DNA of 64,000 nt from Talpa occidentalis (GCF_014898055.3 NW_026555331.1:106265194-106329193); one strand, 5' to 3'; counted from the first letter of the stretch, positions 23,456 through 34,400 are shown. Program-made: numbers and translations. The notes: generated by a model from the sequence alone, not told the origin.

Positions 23456-23984
23456 CAATGAACAAGTTATATGGGTACATAATTCAGCTACTGGAGAGAC
23501 TTAGCCAACCCTGCGTGATAATTTATCAAAGAAATTGTCAGCCCCAGTTCCAAGGCTCTTGATTCCCTTGGACAGATCAAGGATACAAAAGATCAGAGTG
23601 ATGAGAAAGAGGATTTGTGAGATCTCTTTGGGAGAGCTTCCCAGGAGATGGGAGAATTCCCATTACTTTCTACTGGGGTGGGTCTAAAACTGGGTGTGTG
23701 GTCCCACAGTCAGGGAGAGGACAGAATGGGTGGGTGTAACCTCAGCCCAGGATTTCTAAAGAGAGGAAAATGTCTAAATGCTTCGTGCTACAACTGAGAA
23801 CGTCGATGCGTGAGAAGTAAAGGACAGGTGAGGGCATCTTTGGGCCCAAGGAGTCACTGCAAGAGTGCATGCTGGATTAACTCCCAGGAACCACCATCAG
23901 AGCAGGTGATCCAGGGGCTCAAACACATTGCATGAGGCCGAGGGGATCCTCCCAAGAGTGGGAGTATCTGACCCAAGAGATACT
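23456..23984. other. Unassigned sequence
   Basis: Nothing assignable. Confidence 0.35.
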
Positions 23985-24425
23985 CAGTTCTTAGGGCTGC
24001 CTAATAAAGTACCAGCCACTAGGCTGCTTAATACAATAAAAGTGGATTGTCCCACAATTCTGGAGGCTAAATATCTGAGATCAAGTGGTCAGCAAGGCCC
24101 TCAGGTAGCATCTGTCCTTGCCCCTTTCCAGTTTCTGATGGTTGTCAACAAAATTTTGGTGTTGCTCGCTTTATGGCAAACTAACCAACCTCTGTCTCTG
24201 TCTTTGCAGGCCTCTTTCTCCTGAGTGTCTCCTCTGTGTTTTCACATCTCTCTCCATGTAAGAACACCATTTTGGACCCATTCTAACCCAGTCTGAGCTT
24301 ATCTGAATTTGCTTATATCTGTAAACACCCTGTTTCTAAATAAGTTCCCATTCGCAGGTACTGAGGGTTAGGACATCAGCATATCTTTGGGGTGTGTGGG
24401 GTGGTACAGAATTCAAACCACAACA
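23985..24425 (-). mobile_element. MLT1-like LTR (MaLR), antisense
   Basis: Landmarks are the reverse complement of MLT1: ttagggctgcctaataaagta, ccacaattctggaggctaa, agtttctgatggttgtcaac, then taagttcccattcgcaggta, ctgagggttaggaca. It is the same family type as 9575-10092 in opposite orientation. A first phrase of over 20 bases is cut here at the copy's start only. Confidence 0.8.
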
Positions 24426-24488
24426 CAAGGAAACTGACCAAAACTGGCAAGCCAGCTTTGAAAGCAGTCAGGACAAAAGCCCAAGCCC

Positions 24489-24491
<3 letters not shown>

Positions 24492-24532
<41 letters not shown>
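24492..24532. repeat. (CA)n microsatellite
   Basis: About 20 uninterrupted CA units. It is long enough to be length-variable. The HTHTHT run in an overlapping 89-codon frame comes from it. Confidence 0.97.
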
Positions 24533-24533
<1 letters not shown>

Positions 24534-24744
24534 GTGAAAACTGTCTAAACCCTCATCTTTCCTTCTGTCTCATGCCTTGGCCTTGGGAAGCAAGAGGGAG
24601 GAGGCAGGCACTAGCAAGAAAAAGAATAGGTGGTCACACACCCAAAGCAGACAACCACTAACAGGTTGTATTGGGAAAGAGAGATCCTCTCTTTGAATGA
24701 GGACTGAAGTGTTGATTATTATGTCAGACTACACATTTTTAAAA

Positions 24745-25250
24745 GCTTATTTTGGAACATTTCAAGCATAAACATAGGAGAAGAGAATAATGAATTCCCT
24801 ATGTAGCCATGGCCTGCTTTCAGCAATGATCTTGAGCAATCTTCATATATTTATGAGCTACATTATTTTGAAGCAAATCCCAGATATTATATAATTTTAT
24901 CCAGACATATTTCAACATGCATTTTCAACATTTCATTTTAAAAATGAAACATCGCTACAATATTATCACAGCCTCAAAATTGAAAAATAATCATTTAATA
25001 TCATCATCTACTGAATGTTCAAATATCTCCATTTAACATACCTTCATATATTTAACAAATTTAAACATACCTTCATACATTTAACAAATTCTTCATATAT
25101 TTTGTTTACCTGAGGGTCCTAAAAGATCTACATGTTGCCATGAGTTGCTAATTCATTGCAATGAGCTATTTCCTCCAAGTTACTTTTAATTTCTGAGCTT
25201 CTCCTCAATTTTTCTAAGAAAGTTGGTCTTTGTCCTTCAGTGTTTCCCAC
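24745..25250 (+). mobile_element. Old L1M 3' UTR-like segment
   Basis: ttttggaacatttcaagcat, then aagcaaatcccagatatta, then tgttcaaatatctcc match a common L1M 3' UTR theme ('aatttcaaacatat', 'gtaagttgcagacatcat', 'tattcaaatttcccc'). It contains a local tandem duplication at 25036-25091. Confidence 0.55.
25036..25091 (+). repeat. Tandem duplication, about 29 bp x 1.9
   Basis: CATACCTTCATATATTTAAC with its following AAATTTAAA is repeated at once as CATACCTTCATACATTTAAC plus AAATTC. One substitution separates the copies over most of the length. Confidence 0.85.
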
Positions 25251-26436
25251 AAACTAAATAAGTTCAGCATAACGCAGTTCAAACAGGATCAAGTGTCAAA
25301 AGTTGTCAACATGGAAAGAACCAACCAGGAGAATGGAAAAAGGCTGAAAAGGAGCAAGATGTACCCGGGAAACCCTTTGCCCTCCCTCTGCAAGTTGTAA
25401 ATATCATGTGCCTGGAGGAACTCATAGGCCAATCTGTTTCAGGGAGCCCATCCTGCAGTGTCGATGGGATGCGATTCAGAGGCTTGAGAAGTCACAGGCA
25501 AAATGAGAGAAGAGAATGTGCACAAGAATGGGGAAGAAAGTAGACAGCACGCAAAAGCTAAGGGAACAGCAGTAGAGTCAAGGCAGGCAGGCAGTGCTGA
25601 CCCTCCTACCAGGCAAGCATCCCGAGCTTTGCCTGACGCCTTGAATTCTGAGGTCTTCCAGAAGTTAACAGAGCGACAACTGCCATGTTCTTGATGGACC
25701 ATTGCTGCAGGCAGACCTTTGGATATATCACAGCAGCCCCGGAAGAACCTTTCCCTTGTTTTTACTATTGCCAAACAGAAAGTCTGTTTTGTGTAGGTGG
25801 CAGCAGAGGGCGCTCTCCTTACAGATTATTTTCTGTCAGAACTTGGCTTCTCAAAGGAAAACAGCTGTTAAAACGTCTTTGTGAGGGCCAGGTAAAAGAC
25901 AAAACTTGCAAGTTGGCACTAGATCTGAGGCGTATAGCAGGTGAAGAGGAGGGAGAGGGGTCAAACCAGGGGAGAGAAAATCACGATGGTGATAGATCTC
26001 GGGTGCTGTGTAAGTGCTCTCACAACTACCTGGTGCTGGATGAACTGCACTACACCTGAGGGGAGAAATCAAATACAGTCCAAAACTAAAAACGATGTAA
26101 GAAAATAAATATTAAAAAATGTCTTTGTGACTGTTAACAAGTTTATAGCTCCTAAATATGTGCATATAGTTTATGCAATAATCATGTATTTCTGTGAGAA
26201 TGCATGAAGTTATTTATTTACTCTAAATACATATATGTTATGCACATAAATATATTTACATTTACATGTTTATATATAACTATATACTATTATGTAAATT
26301 TATAAATACATTTCATATAAGTATATATTTAGAATATGTTTGTTAAATATATAAATAAATGCATATTGATATATATTTTAATTATATATATTCAGAAAGA
26401 GCCATATATAAAGTTGTTATAAAACACAACCATATA
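25251..26436. other. Unassigned; AT-rich block at the right
   Basis: 25440-26060 is GC-richer and has overlapping frames of 111 and 124 codons on opposite strands, neither with a recognised domain. 26100-26400 is very AT-rich (TATATA-type low complexity). Confidence 0.4.
25798..25816 (+). promoter_or_regulatory. CTCF-like binding motif
   Basis: TGGCAGCAGAGGGCGCTCT fits the core CCASYAGRKGGCRS at all but the second position (G for C) and has the GGGCGC centre typical of strong sites. Occupancy cannot be judged from sequence. Confidence 0.5.
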
Positions 26437-26720
26437 GGGCCTCCCTGGTGGTGCAAGGGGTTAAGCACTGCACTGTGAAGCAATCAGCCTCTGCAGCACG
26501 AGTTTGATCCCCAGTTGGCCAGGGAGAAACCCACATGGTGAAGAAGACCTCTCCTGTCTTGTCCACTGCTCCCCTCAGCAGTGTATTTTAGTCAGTCTGC
26601 CTGTTCTGTTCCCCACTCTGTCTCTGGTGAATCCTCTCATTCCCTCCCCCCGCCACACACACACCCCCCTCTGGCCTATACCCCAGTTCTTGTATGCATA
26701 GATAAAATCTTTTAAAAAAA
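26437..26720 (+). mobile_element. tRNA-derived SINE, older subfamily
   Basis: The head is GGGCCTCCCTGGTGGTGCAA and the tail is CTTGTATGCATAGATAAAAT. A short CA-rich expansion (CGCCACACACACACCCCCC) lies in the body. The approximate TSD is ACAACCATATA / ACAAGCATATA beside the AT-rich target. Confidence 0.92.
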
Positions 26721-26739
26721 AACAACACAAGCATATATA

Positions 26740-27330
26740 TGTGCATATATACAAGCACATGTTACTCTATGTTTTCTCCCCTATCTATTAATATTGAAAC
26801 TGCATGTGATTGTTTCCTTGAATAATTACTTTTTTTTCTCTCAAGCATACTAACATTCTGTTTCATACTAAAAGCTTTTAATCTTGAGCTCAGAAAGTTG
26901 AGACTTTGAGATACTGTGCTTGCACTGTCCAGTTTATGAGCTTTCCCTTGGGGTCCTCTCTGGAGGATGATAAGCCCTTTTAGGAGCATGACGGGAGCAA
27001 AGGAGGTTGATCTAGTTCCTCGTGTGACTGTGTACTCTGCTATGGATGGGCTGCAGACTGCTCCAGCACGCCTTCCTCTTTGTCTCCCCTCCTCTCCAGG
27101 CGGCTACCCCTCCAAGCCTTTCTTCACTAGTCCATGCTTCTGTTGTTCTCCCCCACCCCCATCTCCCAGGTCATGGGCATCACTGTCTAGCTACACTCCT
27201 GGTCACCAGCCTCCAGGATGGCCCCCGTGACCCCTGCTTACCAGGTATATGCATCCTCATGTCTCCTGCCCTGCTGCCTGGGGCATGGCTGATTGACCAC
27301 TGGGATATTGTGAGAGCGTTGGTGTCTGAC
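26740..27330. other. Unassigned sequence
   Basis: Nothing assignable. The 138-codon frame at 27046-27462 continues into an LTR-like segment and overlaps another frame at 26967-27230. It has no recognised domain. Confidence 0.35.
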
Positions 27331-27334
27331 TCAC

Positions 27335-27690
27335 AAAGTCAAAGCCACAAAAGACACGTGGCTTCCACTTTCCTCTTTCTTGGCTCACTTAGCCACAATG
27401 GATCACTCCCACATTGTGAGGAAACAAGCATTCCATGGAGAGTCTGTGACTTTTGGAACTGAGCGTTCCTGACAACTACCTGCAGGGCCTTGCCAGGCAG
27501 GAGCGGGCCACCCTGGCAGACACTCCTCCCACCCCAACAGGGCTCCAGAAAACTGCCGCCCTGGTGCACATCTTGAGCCAGAGCTACCCAACTAAGTCTG
27601 CTCTGAATTCCAGGCCCATATAAGTTGTGTGATAATAAGTTCTTATTGTTTTGAGACACTACGTTTGGGGTAATTTGTTACAAAGCCACA
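27335..27690 (+). mobile_element. MLT1-like LTR 3' part
   Basis: aattccaggcccatataagt, then gtgataataagttcttattg, then ttttgagacactacgtttgg and ggtaatttgttac match the 3' part of MLT1-type LTRs ('taaatgtttgttgttttaagccactaagttttgggg' in short pieces). Confidence 0.65.
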
Positions 27691-27739
27691 GAAACAAATA
27701 CTCCTTTCATCATGCCTGTGACATGTTTACCATTATGTC

Positions 27740-28420
27740 TTTGTGGTTTTACTGCTGTGATTAACCCCCTCCGATGCTTCATCCTTAATTTTAGGATAAA
27801 ATCTCAATCCCTTGATACAGCCTCTGTTCTTCCATGATCTGACTTCCAAGATTGAGCCTCCTTTCTTAGCCCCTCTCTTTGCAGCTGGACTGAACATACC
27901 CCTCTCCCTCAATGTGGAGGATAAAATTGACAAAAATGTAGGATGCCCGGGTCAATTTGAATTTCAGGTAAACAATGAATAGTTTTTGTTGTTATACAAT
28001 ATATAGCATGGCACATAGTTATTCTAAATAGTTCTCTATTGTTTATCTGAAATTCAAATAAACAGGGTATTCTGTATTTTTGAGTACTAAATCTGGCAAC
28101 TCTGCTGATATGAAAAGATTTCTTTCAGCTCCTGCTCATCCTCCTGCCTGGATCACCACAGCTGTCTTTTTTTAAATTCCTTCCCTGCAAGATTTGACCC
28201 AACCTGTACCTCCTCTAGAGAGCCTATGGCTAACTGCCTCTACCGCACTTGCACCTGGGATGGGTTAGATGTGACTGCTGCAGGCGCCACCCGATCCTGT
28301 CACACATTTTTCATATCACATAAATTATAGCGATTCATTTACCTGTCTCTGAACTAGACTTTAAACTTCTTGAGATCAGGCAGTTATTCACTGGATAGCT
28401 TCTGTGCCCAAACCAGCACA
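27740..28420 (+). mobile_element. L2 fragment, split by an inverted-repeat element
   Basis: Left part: ggataaaatctcaatccctt then tccatgatctgacttcc (L2 'aaagtccaaactcctt', 'catgatctggcccc'). Right part from about 28110: cctcctgcctggatcacc, then cttccctgcaagatttgacc, tagactttaaacttcttgag, atcaggcag. The element at 27915-28110 lies between. Confidence 0.65.
27915..28110. mobile_element. Ancient inverted-repeat DNA element (foldback-like)
   Basis: TTTGAATTTCAGGTAAACAA in the left part pairs with TTGTTTATCTGAAATTCAAA in the right part. The edges read aggatgcccgggtcaatttg and aaataaacagggtattctgt. A second, shorter relative lies at 32585-32725. The family is common in mammals, but I cannot name it safely. 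Confidence 0.7.
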
Positions 28421-28424
28421 ACTG

Positions 28425-28655
28425 TGGCTTACAATTATTGAGTCCTTACTGTCAACTAGCCACTATTGTAAACTCTTTGCATATGTAAACTCATTGAACC
28501 CTCACATCACTCCAAAGAAGGTGCTACTAATGTACTTTTTACTTGTGGGAAAATTAAGGCATGAAGAGGTTATGCAATATCCCCAATGTTGCTCAACAGT
28601 AGCAGAGAGGCTAGAGTTCAAGTCCAGGAGTCTGATTCCAGAACCCACCTCCTAA
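28425..28655 (+). mobile_element. MIR element
   Basis: Near full MIR order: attgagtccttactgtcaac, actctttgcatatgtaaact, cattgaaccctcacatcac, ttaaggcatgaagaggttat, gttcaagtccaggagtctga, ttccagaaccc. Confidence 0.85.
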
Positions 28656-28984
28656 AGATGAGCCAGGGGCATTGCCTCACTCTGATGTTTAGGAGTGTTT
28701 ATTGAAGGCACCTAAGAATGAATTATGTAGCTAAGTGCTTCAAACTTGATAACTGCCTTCAATCAGGATAAACATGGTACACTCTCCTCGCTCCAGTCAC
28801 CAGTACCTAGCATAAAGCATGGTCCTTTCCTCATGCATGACTGGCAAAGATTCATTTTGGCCTGTTTTTCTCCTCTCCAAATTCTGACCACAAATCCAGG
28901 GTACCACAGTGCACCTTGCTTCCATAACGAAAAATGGACATGGCACTTGCTTTAGAAATAGAACCTCATCAAGCTCTGTGGCCA

Positions 28985-29215
28985 ACAGGGTGAGTTCTAG
29001 AGGAAAACTTCCTGGGCTACCATCTCAGCTTGAATGCTTAATAGCTGTGTGTCCTTGAATGAGGTCTTGAGAGGGAAATGGAGATGATCATAGTTTTTGA
29101 TGCATAGGGTGGTACTCAGGATTAAGTGAATTTAAACAAAAAAAGACAAGTGCAGAGTCTGGCATATTGCATGTACTCGATAAATGTCAGCTATTATAAT
29201 TGTAAATATTATTCT
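28985..29215 (+). mobile_element. MIR element
   Basis: cttaatagctgtgtgtcctt, then caggattaagtgaatttaaa, then gtctggcatattgcatgtac and tcgataaatgtcagctatta follow the MIR body order ('ctagctgtgtgacctt', 'gattaaatgag', 'cctggcacatagta', 'gctattat'). Confidence 0.85.
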
Positions 29216-29725
29216 GTTCAACCCAAAGACAAGAGCACATGGGCCTGGCACCTCCATGGATTTCTGTGACATCTTCATCTGTCTTCCCCTGTGCAGAACC
29301 TAAAGAGGTAGGTCTGTAGTAATATCCTCTGGGGCTGAAGGTCCAGAGGTAGAGATTCAAATTAAAACAAAATCAGAGGAGAAAAGTTGTCCCCACAGCC
29401 AGAGACCTGCTAGAATGAAGCAGAAGTAACCCAGTGACCCTCACTTCCTGCCTCAAGTGTGGAACTGGAAGGCTGGTGCCCATACTCAGATCATGAAGCA
29501 GCTTTGCTTTTGGACAGTTGTCCCGAAGAAGCCATCACATCCTCCAGGAAATGATTCACATTCATTGTCAGGCACTGCAGCCAGCTGACCCTGCGTATCT
29601 CAACAGCACCTGCTGGCAGGAGCATTCTGCTTCACAAGTGATCAGAAATACACAAGAACCTTGGTGTCTTCTCAGAGAGGGTTCTTCTACAGTGACTTTA
29701 TATAGAAGTGGACATATAAAATTGA
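29216..29725. other. Unassigned sequence
   Basis: Nothing assignable. The 111-codon frame at 29518-29853 runs through into the MIR element below. Confidence 0.35.
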
Positions 29726-29729
29726 TGGA

Positions 29730-29915
29730 TCGTATTTTTGAGTACTTACTACATGTTGGACACTGTGATAAGTGCTTTCCATGTGTTTCTTTACTTCACT
29801 CCCCCTCAGTGCTATATGGTTTGGTAGCTTTGTTGAATTTTTATTACAGGTAAGGAAACTCAGTAATTTGCTCAAGCCATACTGCATCTAAGAAGAGAAC
29901 CAGATCTTGAATTCC
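29730..29915 (+). mobile_element. MIR element
   Basis: gagtacttactacatgttgg, acactgtgataagtgctttc, then attacaggtaaggaaactca and a decayed agaaccagatcttgaatt correspond to MIR 'gcacctactatgtgcc', 'actgttctaagcgcttt', 'ttttacagatgaggaaactga' (partial) and 'gattcgaacccagg'. Confidence 0.82.
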
Positions 29916-29919
29916 ATGC

Positions 29920-31475
29920 TAAGGAATGAAAAATCTACTCTTCAGTTACCTCAGGGCCTCTGATATGGGACTGGGCCAACACCTGTGGCAGACTCTTATG
30001 ACAATACACTATAGCAAATACTCTGAACTACATTTTAGAATCTGTGATCTGGACTTTACAATCACATGAAAAGCTGATTCATTGGACCAAATGAATTAAA
30101 TTTTCTAGAAGGTAAAAACAAACCAGTGGATGTTTTACAAGATTTCTCTGGATTAATCCAACAGGCAGGTATAATTGAGAACCACTCCCCATGGACTAGC
30201 CTATGCTTATATTAAACTTTAGAAGCAAATATAAAAAGAAAAGAAATTTTCTTTAAAAAGAAATTTCTAAGATTCGTATCAGAAATCCATTCAGAATAAT
30301 GTCTGCTCCTTCATCTCCAAGAAACAATCTCTGAGCAAATTGTAAAGGTGAAGAAACAGCTTCGGAACATTCTGTTGCTCATCTTTGATGCATATATTTT
30401 AGGATTGATTGCTTCACTTTAACGCAGAGATAAGTGCCTCCCTAAGGCTCTAAGGGAAAACTTTCCCTGGGTACCAATCCTGCACTTGAGTGAACCTGAC
30501 AATGAGCACCTCCTTAAATGTTGCACCTTAGGCACTACCCAGTTCACCCTACTCCTTTTCATGGCAGATCTTGTCTGCAACTATTCTGTTATGTATAAGA
30601 CAATAGGAAAAAATTAAGTGGTCCACAACAATGTATAAAAGTAGCAATCTATGTTTATATATAATATACGTTTATATAGCACTTCTACCTATTTTAGTTC
30701 TTTATTTACAAGCAACAGAAGCCAACTCTGGCCAAGAAAGTGAATTGTTAAACATATGGAATAGGTCACAATATCCAAGGAAAAGCAATTACCTCAGAAA
30801 ACACAGAAACTAGGGTGCCTCCAAGGATCAAGGGTATAGAAACATTTCAGGAAACCACCTTTGTGAGGTTGGATTCTGTCATTTTAGGATATTAGTCCCT
30901 TTTCTCGATTCGAGTTCATGGTGAGAAGTTCTATTTGGGTCATGTGACTACCTTGGGCACCTTGATTGACAGTTTCAAGAATACCATATCCAGTAGGATA
31001 GTTTCCCAAAGCAAAACGGGCATGTAGTCACAGGAGAGGGGATGGAGAGTTGGCAGGTAAAACCAGATGTTCGCTCTAGGACTGTGTCATTTTCAGAGTG
31101 TTGGTATCTATAATATCTTATAGGACTGTTGATGTATAGGGCATGCACATTCCAGGGAAAGTTATCTCCTGACTCTGCCACTTCCCTAATGTTAATGACA
31201 AGTACTTTGCAGGTTTATGAAGCACTGTAACTATATAGTGTATCATTATAACCTACTTCCTGAGAAATGTGGGCTTGCCAACTAGAGAGATGCCCATACA
31301 ACATGCCTACCACTAGGTGAGCAGGAACAAAACAAGGAGGAAATGCAGTCAGACTGGACCTTCAAGTTAGCTCCTATTTTAGTCACTATCATTTACATCT
31401 TGTCAAGCATTTCAGGTCATACCATTCTAGCCATAAGTCATACACCAATTGACAGCACAGCTACATATTGATAAT
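29920..31475. other. Unassigned sequence
   Basis: No recognised repeat or gene. Confidence 0.35.
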
Positions 31476-31479
31476 ATAG

Positions 31480-31685
31480 CCCTGGGGCCAAATTGCCTGG
31501 GGTCAAACCTTAGCTCTGTTATTTACTTGCTATAACTTAAAGATGTTTAACTCCCTGCTTAATGATCTTATCCATAAAACAAGGGTGACAATAAAACAGC
31601 ACCTACCATACAGCAGTGCTATAAACATTAAGAGTCAATGTATATAAAACTCATAGTAAGTACTTCCAAATGTTTGGCTATTCTT
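31480..31685 (+). mobile_element. MIR element ending at a retrotransposon target site
   Basis: gggtcaaaccttagctctg, ttatttacttgctataactt, cataaaacaagggtgacaat, then actcatagtaagtacttcc match MIR. Its last bases (tgtttggctattctt) became the target of the L1 and SINE insertions that follow. Confidence 0.82.
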
Positions 31686-31844
31686 TCTCCCCCCCCATTT
31701 TATTTATTATATATATTTATATTATATATAATAATTTATATTTTATATATATATACACACACATTACATCATAGTTCATTTTTGTACAATGCTTGCTTTC
31801 TTTTCTCAGGTGTAGTCCCAAAGAATTCCCACCGCTGATTCACC
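31686..31844 (-). mobile_element. Severely 5'-truncated L1 3' end
   Basis: acatcatagttcatttttgt, acaatgcttgctttc, tctcaggtgtagtccc and aagaattcccaccgc are the reverse complement of the young L1 3' UTR at 48.3 and 51 kb. Only about 160 bp were copied. It is flanked by TGTTTGGCTATTCTT (31671-31685) and TGTTTGACTATTCTT (31845-31859). An AT-rich ATATAT run lies near the tail. Confidence 0.85.
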
Positions 31845-31859
31845 TGTTTGACTATTCTT

Positions 31860-32130
31860 TTTTTTATTTTAAAGATTTATTTATTTATGCATACAAGAAC
31901 TGAGGTACGGGCCAGAGATGTGGGAGGGTGAGAGGATTCACCAGAGACAGAGCGGGGAACAGAACAGGCAGACTGACTGAAATACACTGCTGAGGGGAGC
32001 AGAGGGTGAGACAGGAGAGGTCTGCCGCGCCATTTGGGAATCTCCCTGGTCCAGGATCGAATTTGTGCTGCAGAGGCTGCAGACAGCCTCATAGGTTGTG
32101 TTCCAACCTCTTGCGCCACCAGGGAGGCCC
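31860..32130 (-). mobile_element. tRNA-derived SINE, older subfamily
   Basis: Reverse copy with an AAAGATTTATTTATTTATGC tail at the left and a GCGCCACCAGGGAGGCCC head at the right. The TSDs TGTTTGACTATTCTT (31845-31859) and TGTTTGGCTATTCTT (32131-32145) share the site used by the preceding L1. Confidence 0.94.
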
Positions 32131-32145
32131 TGTTTGGCTATTCTT

Positions 32146-32584
32146 AATATACCATGATTTCATAGTCCTTATTAATGGAAACAGCTTCTACAACATGATA
32201 ACAGATAGCTTATTCTCATTTAAAAAGTGTGAATCTGCTTTGGATTAGGTCCTTTGTCCAGGTCACATAATGGAGTTCTCTGGCAGTGAGTGGGGTCTGG
32301 ATTTGAATGATTCTTCTCCAGTTGCTCTTTGTTCACCTTTCCCCCCACAGCAGAGCTTGAACATCCCCAAAGCTGGTCCCAAATGAGCGTTCTCAACACA
32401 TGCAACTCACTCATCCATGGAAATGAAAGGTCGGTGGAGTGCTTGGTGATGTGACTGTTAGCCTCTGCTTTGGTTGTGTCTTAGGAGTGCAGGTGCCCTG
32501 ACCCCACATCTCCAGTCACTTCCTCACCTGCATCTTTCCTCAGCCCACGTTCTTTCCCAGTTTCATCCACCTAGCATTGCAGTA
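32146..32584. other. Unassigned sequence
   Basis: Nothing assignable. Confidence 0.35.
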
Positions 32585-32725
32585 TTCAGTGAATGAAAAA
32601 GCAGGACACACAGTAAAATTTGAACTTCAGATGAAGAATGATTACTTTTTTACTTGTTGTGTGTCTGAAACTCAAATTTAACTAGGTGCCCTGTATTTTA
32701 TCTGGCACCTGCTACAGCCACCCTT
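32585..32725. mobile_element. Relative of the 27.9-kb inverted-repeat element
   Basis: aaaatttgaacttcagatga in the left part pairs with tgtgtctgaaactcaaattt in the right part, followed by aactaggtgccctgtatttt and atctggcacc. The layout is that of 27915-28110 with a shorter centre. Confidence 0.6.
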
Positions 32726-33730
32726 TGTGAATAAAAATGCCATTTGGCTTTTTAAATAATACAGTAACAGCAGCTCTATCTAGCCCTCTCTAGGATCCAG
32801 GATGTTAACAGCCTTGCTTCAATTGATCCATATCTGCGAAACCAAACACAAAGTACATTTCCTGGCAACTTAAACCTCACAAGATGTTTGCTTTGGTGTT
32901 GAAGTCTGAGATCCCACTGGACAGATGACTTGCTCTGTGTGTAGTCTGTCTTTCATCTCTGACAACACATCTTGTCTTTGTCTTAATAACTTTCTTTGTC
33001 TTTATAAATCCATCAGGTTTAGATATGATTTTTTTTATTAATTATGCTCAGGATTTATTGTGATTCTGAAATCTATAGATTGATATCATCTATAAATTCC
33101 ACCCTATTTCACATCATTATTTATTCTATATTTTCTCTTCTCTTTCTCTCTATTCTCTCCTTCTGAAACTCCTACTAGACATAGCTGGACATAGTAACTC
33201 CTGCATATTGTACCATTTCTTTTAAATTCCCCTATTACTGTCTCTCTGTGCCATCATCGGAAGAATTCCTTGAGATCTATTTCTGAGTTTACAAATTCTG
33301 TTTTTAGCAATATCTTAGTTGCTACTTACTTTGAATATAAATTTCAATAACAATATTTCTTAATTGAAATTCTGTTTGATTCTTTTTCAAATCCACCTGT
33401 TCTAGGAACATGTTATTCCTTGCTTGTCTTTTTGATTCCCTCTTTCCTTTTTAAAAATAAGTTAAATACTTTAATATTTCATATACAGTAATTTAAATAT
33501 CTGAAATCTTTAGGGGTAAAATTCTGATGTTGTTTCAGCAAACTCATTATGTTTTGTAACTTTGAACTCATAGTTAATAGGCTTTATAGGCAGGAATATT
33601 GAAAGGTTTCTGTGGAGAATGAGTCCCTCCAGAAAGAACTTTTGTTTTATTGGTCCAATCACAAACTAGGGCCTCATAATCTGAAACTATAGTAAGTTTG
33701 CTTTTTACTTTCTGCTTTTCACATAATAAA
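32726..33730. other. Unassigned AT-rich sequence
   Basis: Probably contains old, decayed repeat (a CT-rich run near 33130-33170), but none I can name. Confidence 0.35.
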
Positions 33731-34090
33731 GGTACAGATGGTCCCCATTTTAGGATTTTTTTTAATTTCATGTTAGTGCGAAAGTCACATACATTTAGTA
33801 GAAATTGTACTTCGATTTTGAATTTGGATCTTTTCCTGGACTAGCAATATGCAGCATAATGTGCAGTATGATACCATGATGTTGGCCAATGACAGCGAGC
33901 TGCAGCTCTGTGATCATGAGGGTAAGCCCACACTCTGCAGTGCCACCATCAGTGTTCTGAGCACAGTTGTGATAGGCTAGGCTAAGCGATGATATTTGGT
34001 AGGTGAAGTCTAATAAATGCATTTTCACCTTAATGATATTTTCAATGTACTATGCGTTTACAGGAACATAGCTACATCCTAGATGGAGGA
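33731..34090 (+). mobile_element. Tigger/pogo-like nonautonomous DNA transposon
   Basis: Ordered phrases fit a Tigger-type element: acagatggtccccattttag, gtgcgaaagtcacatacatt, agtagaaattgtacttcgat, ggatcttttcctggactagc, gctgcagctctgtgatcatg, taggctaggctaagc, aaatgcattttcacctta, atgcgtttacaggaacatag. The termini correspond to 'acagatggtccccaac' and 'gggacgtaaccc' in related copies, from memory. Confidence 0.78.
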
Positions 34091-34111
34091 ATCAGTAATA
34101 TGTTATTATAA

Positions 34112-34400
34112 GGGCCTCCCTGGTGGTGCAGGGGTTAAAGACAGTTCCACCAAGCTGTCACCAGCCACTGAAGAAGGAGTTTGATCCCGGGTGGCCAGGG
34201 AGGAGCCCACATGGTGCAGCAGACCTCTCCAGTCTAGCCCACTGCTCCCCTCAGCAGTGTATTTCAGTAGATCTGCCTGCTGCTCTCCACTCTCTCTGGG
34301 GTTTTTTTAACCCTGAAATCTTTTGTTCAATCCTCTCACCCCCCATACCTCTGGCTTACACCCCAGTTCTTGTATGCATAAATAAATAAATCTTTTTAAA
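34112..34400 (+). mobile_element. tRNA-derived SINE, older subfamily, with foreign 29-bp patch
   Basis: The head is GGGCCTCCCTGGTGGTGCAG and the tail is CTTGTATGCATAAATAAATA. The TSD is AATATGTTATTATA / AATATGTTATTATG at 34097-34110 and 34401-34414. The body is normal to ACTCTCTCTGG, then carries 34302-34330, which no other copy in the window has, then returns to TCCTCTCACCCC. It also lacks a few bases of the tRNA part. Confidence 0.95.
34302..34330 (+). repeat. 29-bp direct repeat, inserted copy
   Basis: A stretch of seven T followed by AACCCTGAAATCTTTTGTTC and AA is identical over 29 bases to 34938-34966. It lies inside a SINE in place of the few bases GTGAA. Confidence 0.95.

Noticed and set aside
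24490..24535. CRISPR-like or coding HTHTHT repeat
   Set aside because: It is a plain (CA)n dinucleotide microsatellite.
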